This document shows positions 14,301 to 28,033 of a stretch of DNA of 64,000 nucleotides, piece by piece. Both the position numbers and the translations under genes were made by a program. The DNA comes from Pteria penguin (taxonomy: Eukaryota > Mollusca > Bivalvia > Pterioida > Pteriidae): assembly GCA_035048485.1 (NCBI GenBank), contig CM068587.1, positions 55,780,288-55,844,287 on the forward strand. Reading direction: 5' to 3'. The stretch's first letter is position 1; each line of letters starts with the position of its first letter. The notes below the pieces were generated by a model that was not told where the DNA came from, searched no databases, and saw only the letters and a program-made list of their open reading frames with translations.

Positions 14301-17279
14301 AGTCTGTCAAAACAAAGATGGCGTCAACGTATGCCAGATTTGAAGAGGTCAGTGAAAATGAGATAGAAGAATTACTTAATTCAAAGGACAGTAAAAATAC
14401 AATATTATGTGATATGTTGTCTAAAGCCGAATGTATAACAAAACAATTACTGACTGGGGCCTCGTGCAATATATGATATGTTGGACACTCAGACAAAATG
14501 TTGTCCAAGGCCAAAGGCTGAGGGCAACATTTTGTCTTCGGGTCCAACATATTATATATTGCCCTCAACCCCAGTGAATATTTGTATAATATCAAAGAAA
14601 ATGTTTCCATCTATCCAATGTAGACATATCTGATTCAGATAATATATTTTATTATTAATTAAAATCTGAAATTGAAATAAGAGGAAAAAATGAAAAATAC
14701 GCGGGCTTTAAACACATATACCACTGAAGTTTTCGCACCAGATTTTACATATATAAATTTGGAAGTACCACTTAAGTGTCTGTATCGAAACTCTGAATCG
14801 GGAATTATCAATATTGATATCCCAGGACTAACAGTCTATTGGCAGGGTATATACATGTAGTTTTAGAAAAAAAAATCATGTTTCATAAATACAATATCTC
14901 TTTTTATCTAAAAATTTATCAATGTCAGTACTTAAATATTATATTATATTATATTATATTATATTATATTATATTATATTATATTATATTATATTATATT
15001 ATATTATATTATATTATTATGTAGGTTACATCCAGTCACCTCGTTCTATCGGAGGGAGGATCGTGGTAATGACGTTTTGGTGGTTTATACTCCTCGTCAT
15101 CTCCTGCTACATCGCAAATCTCTCCAATCTCTTCCGCGTACCATCCGAGGGAATCATTAGACCGCTAACGCCTATAAAATCATTGGTAGATTTAGTAAAC
15201 AGTAACATAGAAATTGCTGTTATCAAAGGCAGTTATACAGAACGTCAAATTCAGGACATGTCACAGATATCACAGATTGGTAGATTGAAGGTAAAACTGG
15301 AAGGTGATAAAGGAAGGCAAGTTGCCAGTGTTGGTGAAGGACTAGATTTTGTTCGGAATAAGGATGGAGCATTTATTACAGATGTGAATCTCTTCAGCCA
15401 CATAATGGCATGTGATCTCTACATAACACAAGACCCAATTATTACGATACAATATGGACTTGCCTTTCCTTACAGTTCTTCCCATTTTCATCCTATCAAC
15501 AAAGCGATTATGGAAATTGCAGAATCGGGAAAACTCCACACACTGGAGAAAAAATGGATGACGAAAAGCTGTATGAGGTATTTTGATGGTACGGAAACGG
15601 ACAGTTTTCCGGGGTTCTACGCCGTCACCCTTAATCAGATTTCCGGAGCCGTGTTGCCACTAGCGGCCGGTATAGTTTTGGGTTTACTCATCACTATGTT
15701 CGAAGTGCTGATATACAGATGTGCAGAAGTGGTAAGACATAGTACTAATGACGTCATACAATAATGTGTATTGATGTGGTAAGACATAGTACTAATGAAG
15801 TCATACAATAATGTGTATTGATGTGGTAAGACATAGTACTAATGACGTCATACAATAATGTGTATTGATGTGGTAAGACATAGTACTAATGACGTCATAC
15901 AATAATGTGTTTTCAAGTGTTAAGACATAGTACTAATGACGTCATACAATGATGTGTATTGATGAGGTAAGACATAGTAGTAATGACGTCATACAATAAT
16001 GTGTATTGATGTGGTAAGACATAGTACTAATGACGTCATACAATGATGTGTATTGATGAGGTAAGACATAATACTAATGACGTCATACAATAATGTGTAT
16101 TGATGAGGTAAGACATAGTAGTAATGACGTCATACAATAATGTGTATTGATGAGGTAAGACATAGTACTAATGACGTCATACAATAATGTGTATTGATGT
16201 GGTAAGACATAGTACTAATGACGTCATACAATAATGTCTTTTGAAGTGGTAAGACATAGTACTAATGACGTCATACAATAATGTCTTTTGAAGTGGTAAG
16301 ACATAGTACTAATGACGTCATATAATAATGTGTATTGATGTGGAAGATTTACTTTTACGTCCTTTAAAGAATGGGGTTTGTAAAAATTGTCCTATCGGGA
16401 CCCGTATCAGCAAAGTTGTTTACATAACAACAAATTTGTTTATAGTATAACAGGGAGTCTAGTCAAGGTCATGATATACATTTGTACTGTATATCAAAAC
16501 CCTAACCCTTACTGTTCAAGAGGTATAATAAATGAAACAAGCCTTACTGTTCAAAAGCAATAATCAATGAAAAACACTAAAACTCCTAAACTCCAGTTCA
16601 TGTTCATGGGAACAGCAGTAAGTCCCAAAATGAAATTAAATGCATTATCTCTCAAAAATGGCAAAAACATAAACAAAATGTTGATCAAAAACTCGAAGGA
16701 GATGAAAATGGGAGGTGAACACCTTTCTCTGATAATAAAGCTAAATCTATAATTTTAATGTGTTTTTATTACAAATGAAAGTCCTCTGAATAACACGTTC
16801 TTTTAGAAGGCATTCTACTGTCACATGACCCTTCCATCGCTAGTAAAAGGTCACATGACTCTTACATATCATTAGTCAAAGGTCACATGACCCTTCCATC
16901 GTTAGTAAATGAACGTGCACTCTGACGTTTTTCAATTGTTTTACTTATTTTGTCATAAACAAAGACGCCATGTGTCGGCGGTCTGTCAGACCTCTAATAG
17001 CGTCAGCACAATGGAAAATTCTTAATGTTATTGTGGAAGGGTGGATAACATGTCCTTGGTTTATGTAATGCAAATTTAATGATATAAGCCATCTGACAGG
17101 ATATTCAAGTTGTTTCACGATGTATGCATGTAAAACATATTTTATTTATTCTTTTTCTTGATTTTCAGGATCACGAAAAGGAAACAAAGAATGACGTGCA
17201 AATGAAAAAACCAAAGGAAAGAACAGACAAGACCACAGATCCTCTCCTAACAAAAAGCAGTGAAGCAACCAATGTGTGA
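11335..17279 (+). CDS. Ionotropic glutamate receptor, last four exons
   Basis: Exons 11335-11523, 13032-13383, 15025-15731 and 17169-17279 join in frame with GT-AG borders (452 residues). Exon 1 gives ligand-binding lobe S1 (EPYL, YYGYIPDLLEEI, WVGAIGDIVNG). Exon 2 continues with the PLTIT..R agonist-binding stretch, M1 and the pore helix. Exon 3 has the M3 segment (SCYIANLSNLF), S2 and M4. Exon 4 is a charged cytoplasmic tail ending in TGA. The amino-terminal domain and the start of S1 are absent; upstream lies the viral element. Changes from typical vertebrate receptors: SYTANL is SCYIANL, and the S2 acidic ligand contact appears to be Asp (AFITDVN), as in NMDA-type subunits. Reading through the exon 3 donor would stop after 11 residues. 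Confidence 0.9.
12285..12545 (+). repeat. Tandem array derived from a SINE 3' body
   Basis: Repeats of AGATGCCGTCACCATATAAA-type units of 24 to 34 bases, clearly the CAGATGCCGTCACCATATA segment found in the SINEs at 18, 23 and 24 kb. It ends in the SINE-like GTGACATGAAAGATGAAG. Confidence 0.7.
14207..14590 (+). pseudogene. Fragment of Crypton/ZMYM-type element ORF in an inverted-repeat-bearing unit
   Basis: Residues encoded at about 14318-14420 (ARFEEVSENEIEELLNSKDSKN) resemble the N-terminal segment of Crypton-derived/KDZ-type proteins common in invertebrate genomes. The frame ends soon after. The flanking sequence has palindromes (CAAAATGTTGTCC / GGGCAACATTTTG; CCAATATTTTTAACTG / CAGTAAAAAATATTGG). 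Sits in the receptor intron. Confidence 0.5.
14935..15018 (+). repeat. (ATATT)n microsatellite abutting a splice acceptor
   Basis: About 17 ATATT units end only 6 bases before the TAG acceptor of the exon at 15025, so they replace the usual polypyrimidine tract region. Confidence 0.85.
15732..16342 (+). repeat. 47-bp minisatellite, 13 copies, starting at the receptor exon's splice donor
   Basis: Each unit begins GTAAGACATAGTACTAATGA and contains TGACGTCA in nearly every copy. Units start at 15732, 15779 and every 47 bases to 16296. The first unit is the real 5' splice site of the third receptor exon. Twelve copies keep GTAAGAC; the one at about 15920 reads GTTAAGAC. Confidence 0.92.
16805..16916 (+). 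repeat. Short tandem repeat in last receptor intron
   Basis: Three copies of a unit containing GGTCACATGACCCTTCCATC-type sequence. Confidence 0.7.
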
Positions 17280-17755
17280 ATTCCTTCCCCTATAAAAAAG
17301 TGGTCTTTGTATTTGATACAAGGGAAACTTTGGAGCCCTTTTTGATAGAATTAAAGCTATTCACTTGAAATTTATACAGACGTAAAATGCATTGTAAAAA
17401 TAATGAAATGGACGCCAGTGTAAACTTCTTCTTTCTCTCGGATCCCACTTCATAGGCTAAATAAAATGATCAAAGTCATCATTTGACAAGTTAATAGCAG
17501 CTAGATACTTGAAATATTGAAACCATATATTATACATAGGTGCCTAATTAATTGGATGTTTTTAAGGTCTACATTTTAAATTGCGAATTATATCATATTT
17601 TATCTATATAATTGTATATGTACTTTAAGATATTGCATATTGTATTTTCATCAAAAATATAAGCCACATCAGAGATGGAATGTGAGTGCTAGTCTATCCC
17701 TTTGTAATATTTCAAACCTGATTCTTGTCTGTTCTGTTTTTAAATGTTATTTATA
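17280..17755 (+). other. Probable receptor 3' UTR
   Basis: AT-rich sequence directly after the TGA of the receptor, with AATAAA-type hexamers (for example near 17459). No further coding potential seen. Confidence 0.5.
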
Positions 17756-17869
17756 TTTATTTTTGATACACGTGTGAAACTATGCTTGTCAGACAGCTTA
17801 CTATATATATATAAAGTGTGAATGTTTTAATTCCTTGGTGTTTTGCTTCTTTCTCTTCTTTTTCTTTGT

Positions 17870-18150
17870 CATCTTCTTTTTCCTGCATGAGATGCTCGAC
17901 TTGTGACCCAAGGTCCCCGGTTCGACTCCCGCCGTGAACACATCGGTGTTCTGTCTTTCGGATGAGACGGTAAAACCGAAGTCCCGTGTCACGGTAGATG
18001 TGACACAAAAAAGATCCCTCACTGCTTCAGGTGGGTCCGTTACAAAGGTCAAAATTTGTATGCAATGCATCAGGCAGATGCCGTCATTATATACATGAAA
18101 TAATCTTGGAGTGACGTAAAACAATAATCAACCAATCAATTAATCTTTTT
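17870..18150 (+). mobile_element. tRNA-derived SINE, family A (diverged copy)
   Basis: Retains GGTTCGACTCC box B, the CACATCGGTGTTCTGTCTTTCGGATGAGACGG core, the GCATCAGGCAGATGCCGTC segment and an (AATC)n tail. The 5' head is damaged. Confidence 0.8.
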
Positions 18151-19736
18151 CCTCTTCTTTAAACTACATTCAGGGTTCATTCATTCCTTGACTAATGGTG
18201 AAATCCGACATAATTAAGAAATGGAATGTTCGAATCAGCAACCAGTGAACTACAACGACACCAACCGAGTCTTCAACCTGTCGAACACTCCCACCGTCAT
18301 TTGAATACATGACATACCAACAGTGGTAAATGGAAATCTAGAAACTGAGTGTTATTAATGTTTTAACACCTAGACTTCGCTATGGTTGGGTAGTTATAAC
18401 TACAACGCCTAACAGGGGGTATTTTTCTGTGATAGTATCACCAACCATGCGCCATTCTCTGTGATGGTAACACAAACCAGGCGCCATCTCGAAATCTCTT
18501 CGGTATAGAAACTGTTTGAAAAATGTTATCAGGCAAATTCAGTGTTAGGGTGGACTAGGTTAATGTTAATTCTTCGGACTAAATTACATTAAACATGGTC
18601 TTAGTGGCCCAATCATCACGTGCAAGGACCAAAGTCCTTTACACGGGTCGAGGAGACTTTCCCGCCTGACAAATCTCAAGTGGACGATTATCTGTCGTAA
18701 TAAAACACCTGATGTGCATCAGATTGTAGCACCTAGTCACTAGTCATGGATCCGTGAAATGTTTTTTTTTTGTATTGTTTGTTTGGTTAGTTGTTGTTTT
18801 TTTTCAAACGCCGAGAAGGATTACTTATGAAAGCAGTGGTGAAGAGAGTGGGAAAGTGGTTCCATAAACCGGTAAGCAACACTTGCTGAATAAATATTGT
18901 CATTTCAATTGACTGTTCTAAATCGGTATCACAGCTGCATTATATTCCAATGAATATTTTTGATGTCTTTTTGTGTGCTTATTCTTGTATTGTTTCCATG
19001 ACCGTGACGACTTCTCTGGTACAAAGATGTCTTTTCCTTTCAATCATAGACATTTTTTTCGAAAGGTGGTGCAATTATATACCGAGATGTACATTTAACT
19101 ATTTTAATGGTATAGGTAACAAGAAAAGTCAGTTTTACTTTTTCATAGAGGACTCGGACCACTTAATCACCCCTCCCCTTCTTGATTTACCTGTGCAAGA
19201 AACCTTTAAATTAAAAAGACAAAATCACACCGACCCGGCAACGGCGGATCAAAAAAGGGGAGGGGGGCACATGGGTATTAGCCAAACTACTTTGCCATTT
19301 TTTGTGTCAAAGCCGGACTTTTACTCCTAAATATGTGGCGAAAAGGACGGGAGCGCCACTGCCCGACACCTACCAAACATATCAAAAATATAATTTTAAA
19401 AAAAAAGAGTAAGTCGTAGATATAAAATTAGATTTATTTACAAGAAATATAACAAAGCGAAGAGGAATACAAAGATGATATTAGTGGACAGATATCCAGC
19501 GCCACATGTAGCCTGTATGCTGAAAAAGAGCATAGATATAATATCACACTATGTTTCATTTGGTGAGGCTTGTTATACACAATACTAACTATCTTCAAAT
19601 CCCTCTGACACTTGGAGCTAGTGACTCAAAACCTAATATTATATTTCTACTGTCTACTTTACAGGAAACGATAAAAGGAGATGCAGAGCGCAGTTATTCT
19701 ATTTTGTCCCATATCACACCTTGTTTCTGGGAGAAT
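18151..19736. other. No gene seen
   Basis: Unique and repeat-like intergenic DNA between the receptor and the HHIP-like gene. One 126-codon open frame (18950-19330) has no recognisable domain and crosses a low-complexity block, so it is not called. Confidence 0.5.
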
Positions 19737-20215
19737 ATAGTAATAACTCCGTGTGCCCCACTCCGTTTATAGTTTGTGAGTACCGTGTGTCCCACTCCGT
19801 TTATAGTTTGTGAGTACCGTGTCCCCCAATCCGTTTATGGTTTGTGAATACCGTGTGCCCCACTCCGTTTAGTTTGTGAGTACCGTGTGCCCCACTCCGT
19901 TTATAGTTTGTGAGTACCGTGTGTCCCACTCCGTTTATAGTTTGTGAGTACCGTGTGCCCCACTCCGTTTATAGTTTGTGAGTACCATGTGCTCCACTCC
20001 GTTTAGTTTGTGAGTACCGTGTGCCCCACTCCGTTTATAGTTTGTGAGTACCATGTGTCCCACTCCGTTTATAGTTTGTGAGTACCGTGTGCCCCACTCC
20101 GTTTATAGTTTGTGAGTACCGTGTGTCCCACTCCGTTTATAGTTTGTGAGTACCGTGTGCCCCACTCCGTTTATGGTTTGTGAGTACCGTGTGTCCCACT
20201 CCGTTTAGTTTGTGA
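19737..20215 (+). repeat. Minisatellite, 31-35-bp unit, about 14 copies
   Basis: Unit of the form CCGTGTGCCCCACTCCGTTT followed by ATAGTTTGTGAGTA, with variants lacking four bases (TTTAGTTTG). Confidence 0.9.
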
Positions 20216-20360
20216 ATACTTCATGAGGAGGACACATTTTACAACGGAATATATCATAGAATGTGTGGTCTTATTCTTTAACATTATGATTTTGAGAAAG
20301 AACAAAAGTCAAGGTCAAGCGAGGTGATGTTAGGTCTAATACACTTTTAACACTAGGTAA

Positions 20361-20620
20361 TCCGGTGTGGTTCAGTGGATGAGGTGCTCGGCGCATGGCC
20401 AAGAGGATCCGTGTTCCACCGTGACCACATCGGTGTTCTTTCTGTCGGATGAGACAGTAAAAACCGAGGTCCTGTGTCACGGTAGGCGTGGCACGTAAAG
20501 GATCCCTCGTTGCTTCGGGTTGGCCCGTTGCCAATGTAAATTTCTATGGATGCATCGGGCAGATGCCGTCTCCAGATAGGAAATAATCGTAGTGTGGGGT
20601 AAAACGATGATCAATCAATA
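20361..20620 (+). mobile_element. tRNA-derived SINE, family A
   Basis: CCGGTGTGGTTCAGTGGATG head, core and tail as in the copy at 22969; flanks share AACACTA as a likely target-site duplication. Confidence 0.85.
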
Positions 20621-21130
20621 TAACACTACAATTTATATCATCGACAAAGAAAATCAAAAACACGTGCATTTAGAACAGGACATGTGGAACAAACGTGTAC
20701 CTAAAATACACTGGCGAAGGACCAGTCCCCGGCTAAGACCAGTTACAGGCTACTACGTTTTTAAGAGTATTCAAAACGTGAATTGACAACATTTTCATAT
20801 GTAATATTTAGTATCCTATGTATTGCAGACAATCACGTGAAAAAATCTCGTAAATTCACGTTTCAAAAGCCGAAATAACGTAGTCGGCTAGCCGGTAACT
20901 GGTCTTTGCCAGTAACTGGTATACTACCAGCATATATTCACTGCATCAACATTATACATGTAAATACATCTTAAAGGCTTAACATGCATATCAATGGAAA
21001 ACACGTGCATCTGGAACAAATACATCTATCTGGAACAAACATATTGTATCTTGAAGAAACACATATATTTGGAACAAACGTATGCACATGGAACAAAATC
21101 GTAGAGTCGAATCAATCTAGATTTACTTAC

Positions 21131-22429
21131 CCAGTGTGTTTTGGTATAAGTTTGAGAATGGGATCGTTTTTGGTCTGTCCATGGAATGCTGACGTAGTTA
21201 ATACATACAACTCTCCTGAAAATATCTCCAAAAATTTAGTTCTTTGAATGTACACTGCAATTCAGTTCGGCGCTTTTACACGTCAGTCCAAAAATCATTT
21301 CAATCAACATATAGACACTTCGATCAAGCTTTCAATGTCACAAATATATACAAAATTAATATTCTAGCAATTTGAAGAGAGATGTGAAACATAAAAAGGT
21401 AGAAAATATTGGAAACATGGCATGGACGAGTGACATGTATGAACCCTTCCACGTTAACTACGGGACTGAATTTTTGGGGAAGAATAGTTATGTTTCCCGT
21501 GAAAATTTTGATGGAATACTCAGGTATTGATTGTGTCATTTCGCGGGAAAAGTGATCATTTTTTTCCCCCAAGACGTCAATGCCGCAGTTATTCAGCTGT
21601 TACTGTCAAAGGGTTTATACGAGCTCTCCAATTTGATCTGTACCCAGCCCATAGACCATTTTTGGTTTATCTGCTCTTGAATAAGAACTCTCCAACCAGG
21701 TGCATATCAAGATGTCAGTGAATTTAGTAACCATAATTTGCCATAGTCATTTGATCATACAGCGAAGAAAAGAAACTTCTAATTACAGTCATTGTTCGAC
21801 TTTTATACCACTCTTGTTTCACGTCCGCATACCACTTTAATAAACAAGAGAAAACAGAGGACATCTGACAAAGCTGCATGACACAAATCATCAAGGACAT
21901 GCACACAAAGCATGATAATAGTAGAAGTTCAGATAACTCACTTAAAATAGTCTCTAGAGTGCTTAGACAATACAACATCCCCTCCCGTTTCACTTGGACA
22001 GACTACTTTAAACAAGGGAAGATAACTCTCCTTATGAAAATTGCCTATATCGAGCATACAATACCATATTCGCCCGGATGGCTTTCACCTGACCCAAGAT
22101 TACGTTACCTTCGTTGTCCTGGGCAAAGGACAGCACTAAAAGTCCTGGTTTATGTCTCGCCCCACATGGGCATTGATTCACAGGGCATAGGTCCAAAATA
22201 GACGAGTTCCACGAGTTACCGGACTTTGATAGACTATATAGATTCCTGTTGAAAAAAGAAATGAATTCAATGTAGATTTTTCACATTACATGGAGTGGGT
22301 ATTGCAGTCTCACTCAATGTAGGTATTAAAATTTATTAATTTTTAGCGAATTTCAGTACCATATACAGTACGAAAACATAATTCAAGGGTTTCACCTTAA
22401 TTTTGATACTCCCAGCACTAATTTACGAA

Positions 22430-22478
<49 letters not shown>

Positions 22479-25400
22479 CAAAGACACTACAGCTAACAAG
22501 GTACCCTATATTTCACTTATATTCGTTCCCCGTCTGGGACTCGAACCCACGACCTATGGTACCGAATCATCTAGCTGTCATGCATCCGACCCTCTAACCG
22601 ACTGAGCTACCCGAGCTCCACAAAAATGGAGCTTTAATAGCCAATCATTAGCTGATCGCATGCATGACAACACGGCCGCGGAAAATGAAGGAATTTACCC
22701 GTTGTTTACGACACCTACATTCTCACGACGTCAGCATACAGGTATTTTCCCTGGAGATACTTGATACTTTTTCCCCTGTACATATATCCACCAATGACCG
22801 CAGCACCTGGTCCATTCGTACCGTGATCGTAAGCATATATGGGAAGAGTTTCTGAGGAAAAAAAAATGGTTTTACTCATGTACACAGTGAGCGTAAGCAT
22901 ACACTGGAATAGTTTCTGGAATGAAAACTTATTACTCTTATGTACACAGTTGGATACAGTGGGCGATAAAGCCGGTGTGGCCTAGTGGATAAGGTGCTCG
23001 GCTCGTGATCGAGAGGTCGCGGGTTCGACTCCCGCCCGGGGCACACCGGTGTTCTGTCTTTCGGATGAGACAGTAAAAACCGAGGTCCCGTGTCACGGTA
23101 GGTGTGGCACGTAAAAGATCCCTCACTGCTTCGGGTGGGTCCGTTGCAAAGGTCTAAATTTGTATGCAATGCATCAGGCAGATGCCGTCACCATATACGT
23201 GAAATAATCGTGGAGTGACGTAAAACAATAATCAACCAACCAACAGTGGGCGATACTTTTCATAGCCACTGAATTTTAATTACTGAATGAACAATGTGAT
23301 TTGGGATGATTAAATGTAGATTTTTGAACACACGTATGAGAGCGCGGATAGGGCGAGAATGACGGAAGAGGTAAAGGGTGAGAGGGGAGGAAGGGTGTAG
23401 GAAGGGGAGATGTTTTTACCCCACCTCTGACAAATTTGTTGGGGAATCCCGAAAAGCGATTAGCTCATAACGGTCACGTGAATATTTGGGCTATTCTTAT
23501 CCCACGTCACCGTCAGATTTATACCAGGTTTCCGTGCGAGTTATCTTTCTTGTTGTCCTTGTCAACAACAATGGCGGCGAAACGGTTTGCCAGTTTGCAA
23601 GCAGACGAGATCGAAAAGAAGAAATTGATGATAAATTCAAAAGAAACCGTCAATGTAAATGTTCGGGTAATAAGAAAGAAATATAGAAATCTTTATATTG
23701 TGGAGTCATAGTGATCACTTTGTTCATCGTCCATCCGTCGCACTTTGCTTTTGTTGTAGTATGGTATGGTGTTGTCTGTCTATGTATTAGCCTCATACAT
23801 GCTATCATGATAGGTCATCGGTGGGGAAATTCGTTACCTAATCCCTGCCCATCCCGTTATACATGGAACCGATACCTCCTGATGGCTCTTGTTTCCTATT
23901 TGTTTTCCAAAGTCGGTGTATGTCAGTGGATGAGGTGTTCGGCTGGAGACCGGGAGGCCCTGGGTTCGACTCCTGCCATGAGCGTACCGGTGTCCTGTCT
24001 TTCGGATGAGGCCGAAGTCCCGTATCGCGTTAGGCATGGCACGTAAAAGAACCCTCATTGCTTCGGGTAGGTCCGTTACAAAGGTATACATTTCTATGCG
24101 ATTCATCAGACAGATGCCGTCACCATATACGTAAAATAATCGTTGAGTGACGTAAAACAATAATCAATCAATCAATCAATCAGTATTTGATGCCATACCA
24201 AACTCATTTTACCTATATATAGTGAAGTATTCAAAATATAGTCAGAAGACAATTAGCCCTCGAAAGCTACACTGACAGACCTTCAAACTATCCACCAATT
24301 TAAGTAATTGCTTCGAATGCAGTGTTTTAATCAACTTGATTAGATCTATTATATAAATGATTATCGCCTGCACTGTACACTTGTTAAGAATATATCTTTT
24401 CAGAATGCACATTCGGTACTTACCTGTTCTATTGGAACAATCGGATATCATACATTTGGTGCCCTCTCGGAAATTCCAACCATAATTTCCCCCGCTTTCG
24501 ATTAGATCTATTTCCTCCATGTCGTTACTTCCGAGGTCTCCGCAGTAAATGTCGCCATTTTCTAAAATACAATATTTACAGCTACATGATTGGTTGTGAG
24601 GGGGTTTGTGTGGCTATTGTCATTTGAAAACTTTTGATTTTTCTGATCAAAAGTGATCACATGACACATGTGATCACTTTTGACCAGAAAAATCAAAAAG
24701 TTATTAAATGACACTATCAATAGACCCTTTCACAATAACTGCGGGACTGACGTCTTGGGGGAAGAAATGATCACTGTTCCCGCAAAATAACGTAAGACAC
24801 AATCAATATCTGATTATGACGTGAAAATTTTTACGGGAAATGTAACTATTCTTTCCCAGAACATTAGTCCCGCAGTTAAAGTGATTGGGTCTATGAATTT
24901 TAGTCACATCACATAAAAGTAGGAGGCAACCGACATCTTGAACATCATCGTGCGATTCGGAATCAAACGGGGGTTGTCTGCGTTGCAAGTCATTCGCTTA
25001 CACATACATGTTAAACGATTTAATGACGTCACAGGCATTCCAACTGATAGTTAACTTCATGTCACTTTCTTGATAGAAAAATTACTGGTGTTTTCTTTAA
25101 ATCACATGCTTTATAAATGTCTCTTATACTTTGAAATACTACAAATATGATTACTACGAATTTCTGAACAGAGAATTGTCAATCGTAAATTTGTACCGAA
25201 AAAGATACGAACCCTTATCAACACCGCAGCGCCAAGGATTTCTGAATCCCAACGCAAAAATTTCGGGTTTGAAAGAAGATTTGCCTACAAATGGGTTGTC
25301 TACTGGAAAAGAGTAATCCTTGATTGTGTTGCTTTTTCGATCATATTGCGTCTTATCCACATCTATTCTCAGAATCTTTCCCAACAAAGAAGTGCTACAA

Positions 25401-27936
25401 AGTAAAACAGTCTAGATAATATACAAATGATATATGATGTAAAATGTGCTTTATATAGACACAATATCATACGGGTCTTCAGGTTTGAAATCCCTTGCTA
25501 CACCAATGAACCAGGCCCCAGCGCCATAAACTGAGAAAATGTTCGTTATATTTTAAAACTCTTTTGTTCAACAATTACTTAATAATTGGGATTTGAATAT
25601 TGTTGAATATTATTCTGTTTATTAATAGAATTAAACTATTCTGCATCACAATTAATTAGAACGTTTGACAATGGAATAAATCAAAATGAAGTAACTGCCT
25701 CGAGTATTTTCTCAGTTTATGGCGCCGGACTCGGACAATTTGCCTCGTTGTTTCTTTTGAGCCACACAATTTCTGTATTTCCATACAGAAAAATGCAGTA
25801 ACACACAGTACAAAGTGCAATGATCGTGAGAAACGCTCAGAATTTGTTATAACTTCTCACGATCGTTTTCATTATAACATCTCATCATCATAATGTTCAC
25901 ACAATATCAAGACAAATCGTATTTCATTGAATTATATTTCAAAATATTAAATTTATCTTATATGAAATATTTTATCTAAATCACAAAAAGAAAACTCAGT
26001 CCGAATAATATGCGTTATTTTCTTTAAATTTTACTGAATGAATACGAAATTTTAATCAACAAGTCGAACCGTTCAGATGAGCGCTGTCGAACCAAATGAA
26101 TATCTATACATGCTACACTGAATTCCTGCCAAACTTTCGCGGGAAAACACGCACACCTCCTACAGTATTACCCCTTCAAGAGAAAGTCATTTATGCTCTA
26201 AGTCGTGCTGCTCGAACGAAATAAATTACATTTGTCTTTAAATATTACTGTAAGAGAGCTACGTTGTGCAGTTCTGATCTGTGGTCTTCATGGGTTGCTT
26301 AACAGAATGTCATAAGCACTTATATATCGAATTTACTTACATTTTTTAAATCCCAAAGTTCGACATATTGCCGGCAGAGATACATATACAATCGTCAATG
26401 TCATTGTGTGCTTTAAGACATAAAGGGTTGCATCTTCAGTATATTGTCAAATTAAATGATGAATTACATATATAAGTCAATTTTCACTATTATTCTGCAA
26501 GTACTGAACTTAGATGTATATTGAAGGAAATCTACAAAAAGAGAGTGAGTAAAAAAGGTTATGATATACATTTATTGCTCAGTTGAGAGGGAGACATGAA
26601 GATTTGTTCAACCCAGAAAAATCATGTCTCCCCTTCCAACTGGGCAATAAATTGTATATTATACCGAAAGCTGGAGAAATGCTAATGTCATTCTTGAAAA
26701 CGTTTTCATGTAGCCTACAGTAGCTAGCTGTATTAATTCTTTGACACCAGACAGACAACCATACAGACAGACTTCGGAAAATTGTTATCAAGCAGCAGTG
26801 GACGTGAAATCGTCGTGTTTCTCTTGCAATTAGTAACGAAATACTTCTATCAAGAGAACACATGTAGCCTTCAATAGCTATGATATAAGTGTGATTGTGA
26901 TTCCTATCAGACAGACAGACTAGCAGACACAACAATGAAACAGACGCTGGACAAAGTGTTACCTTACGAAATACTTCCGTCAAGAAAACACATGTAGCCT
27001 TCAGTAGCTTTGATACTTTCTGGGGGGGGGGGGGAGACACAACGTCGAACCGTGAAACACGACCATGAGACACGACGTTTTGTCTTTCTCCCGCGTGACT
27101 TCTTTAGACCAATCGTATTTCTTTATTTGTTATATAAAGTATATGAGGTATAATAAACATTGTTGGTTATAGTATTTGCGTGACCTGAATGTACTGTAGA
27201 CTATTACAAAATGCGAGATGTAGACATTATGGTTGGTTGCTTGGTGTTTTACGTCGCTTTCAACAATATTTCAGTTATATCGCGACTTGGAAGCAGGAGG
27301 TTACTAACCTCTTAAAAATAGTGGCGCAACCCGGGAATCGAACCCGGATCGTTGGCGCCGCAAGCCAAGCGCTTAACCACTACACCACGCCTGCCCCTGT
27401 AGACATTATGTATAAGTGTATATATAACCAGTCTGGAAGGAGGGAATCGGTCAGTAAATTCGTGATGACTGGCGGTTTCTTTTGTCAACAAATTCAAAAT
27501 GGCACAAGGATCATATAGTGTATGTGAAAATGATACAGCGCTTTATAAGGCTTAAAAGAAATCTTGGTTTCCTGTAACCCGACCGACCCCTCAAAAATGG
27601 CGCCGACTGATTTTTTTTTTTTTTTTTTTTTTATTTTTATTTTTTAATAATTTTTTTTTTTCGCCATTTACAAACGCCGCCATTTCCGGAATCCAAATTC
27701 CGGAATCGATTTTCTGAAACTTCACATTGTTGTTATTTCCGGTGTTTTTAAAACAAATATGGCGACCCCCATGGCATCAATCCTCGACGTACATGATGAA
27801 TTATGTTGAACAATACCTTTTATTATACATTATGTATGTCCATCTGAATGTCAAGACATTTTCCATAGAAAAAAAAAAGAAAAAAGAAAAGCCTACCTAC
27901 CGACCCTATTTTTTTAAGGTCATGTTACAGGAAACA

Positions 27937-28033
<97 letters not shown>

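Noticed and set aside
17757..18124. Open frames with sequences such as RDLFCVTSTVTRDFGF, repeated at 20.3, 22.9, 23.8 and 30.9 kb
   Set aside because: They are chance translations of family A SINE copies.
18950..19330. 126-codon open frame
   Set aside because: No domain, no splice or promoter support, and it crosses a low-complexity transposon-like block.
19737..20215. CRISPR-like regular repeats
   Set aside because: There are no unique spacers between repeats; it is an ordinary eukaryotic minisatellite.
20600..20691. Terminal exon of the HHIP-like gene (acceptor TATTTTAG, then a short frame to a stop)
   Set aside because: Phase fits, but the short peptide has no similarity to the family and lies in repeat-like sequence.
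22540..22619. Possible tRNA gene (also 23.0, 27.3 and 60.1 kb)
   Set aside because: These tRNA-like heads continue into SINE bodies with repeated tails and target-site duplications; the anticodon arms are abnormal.
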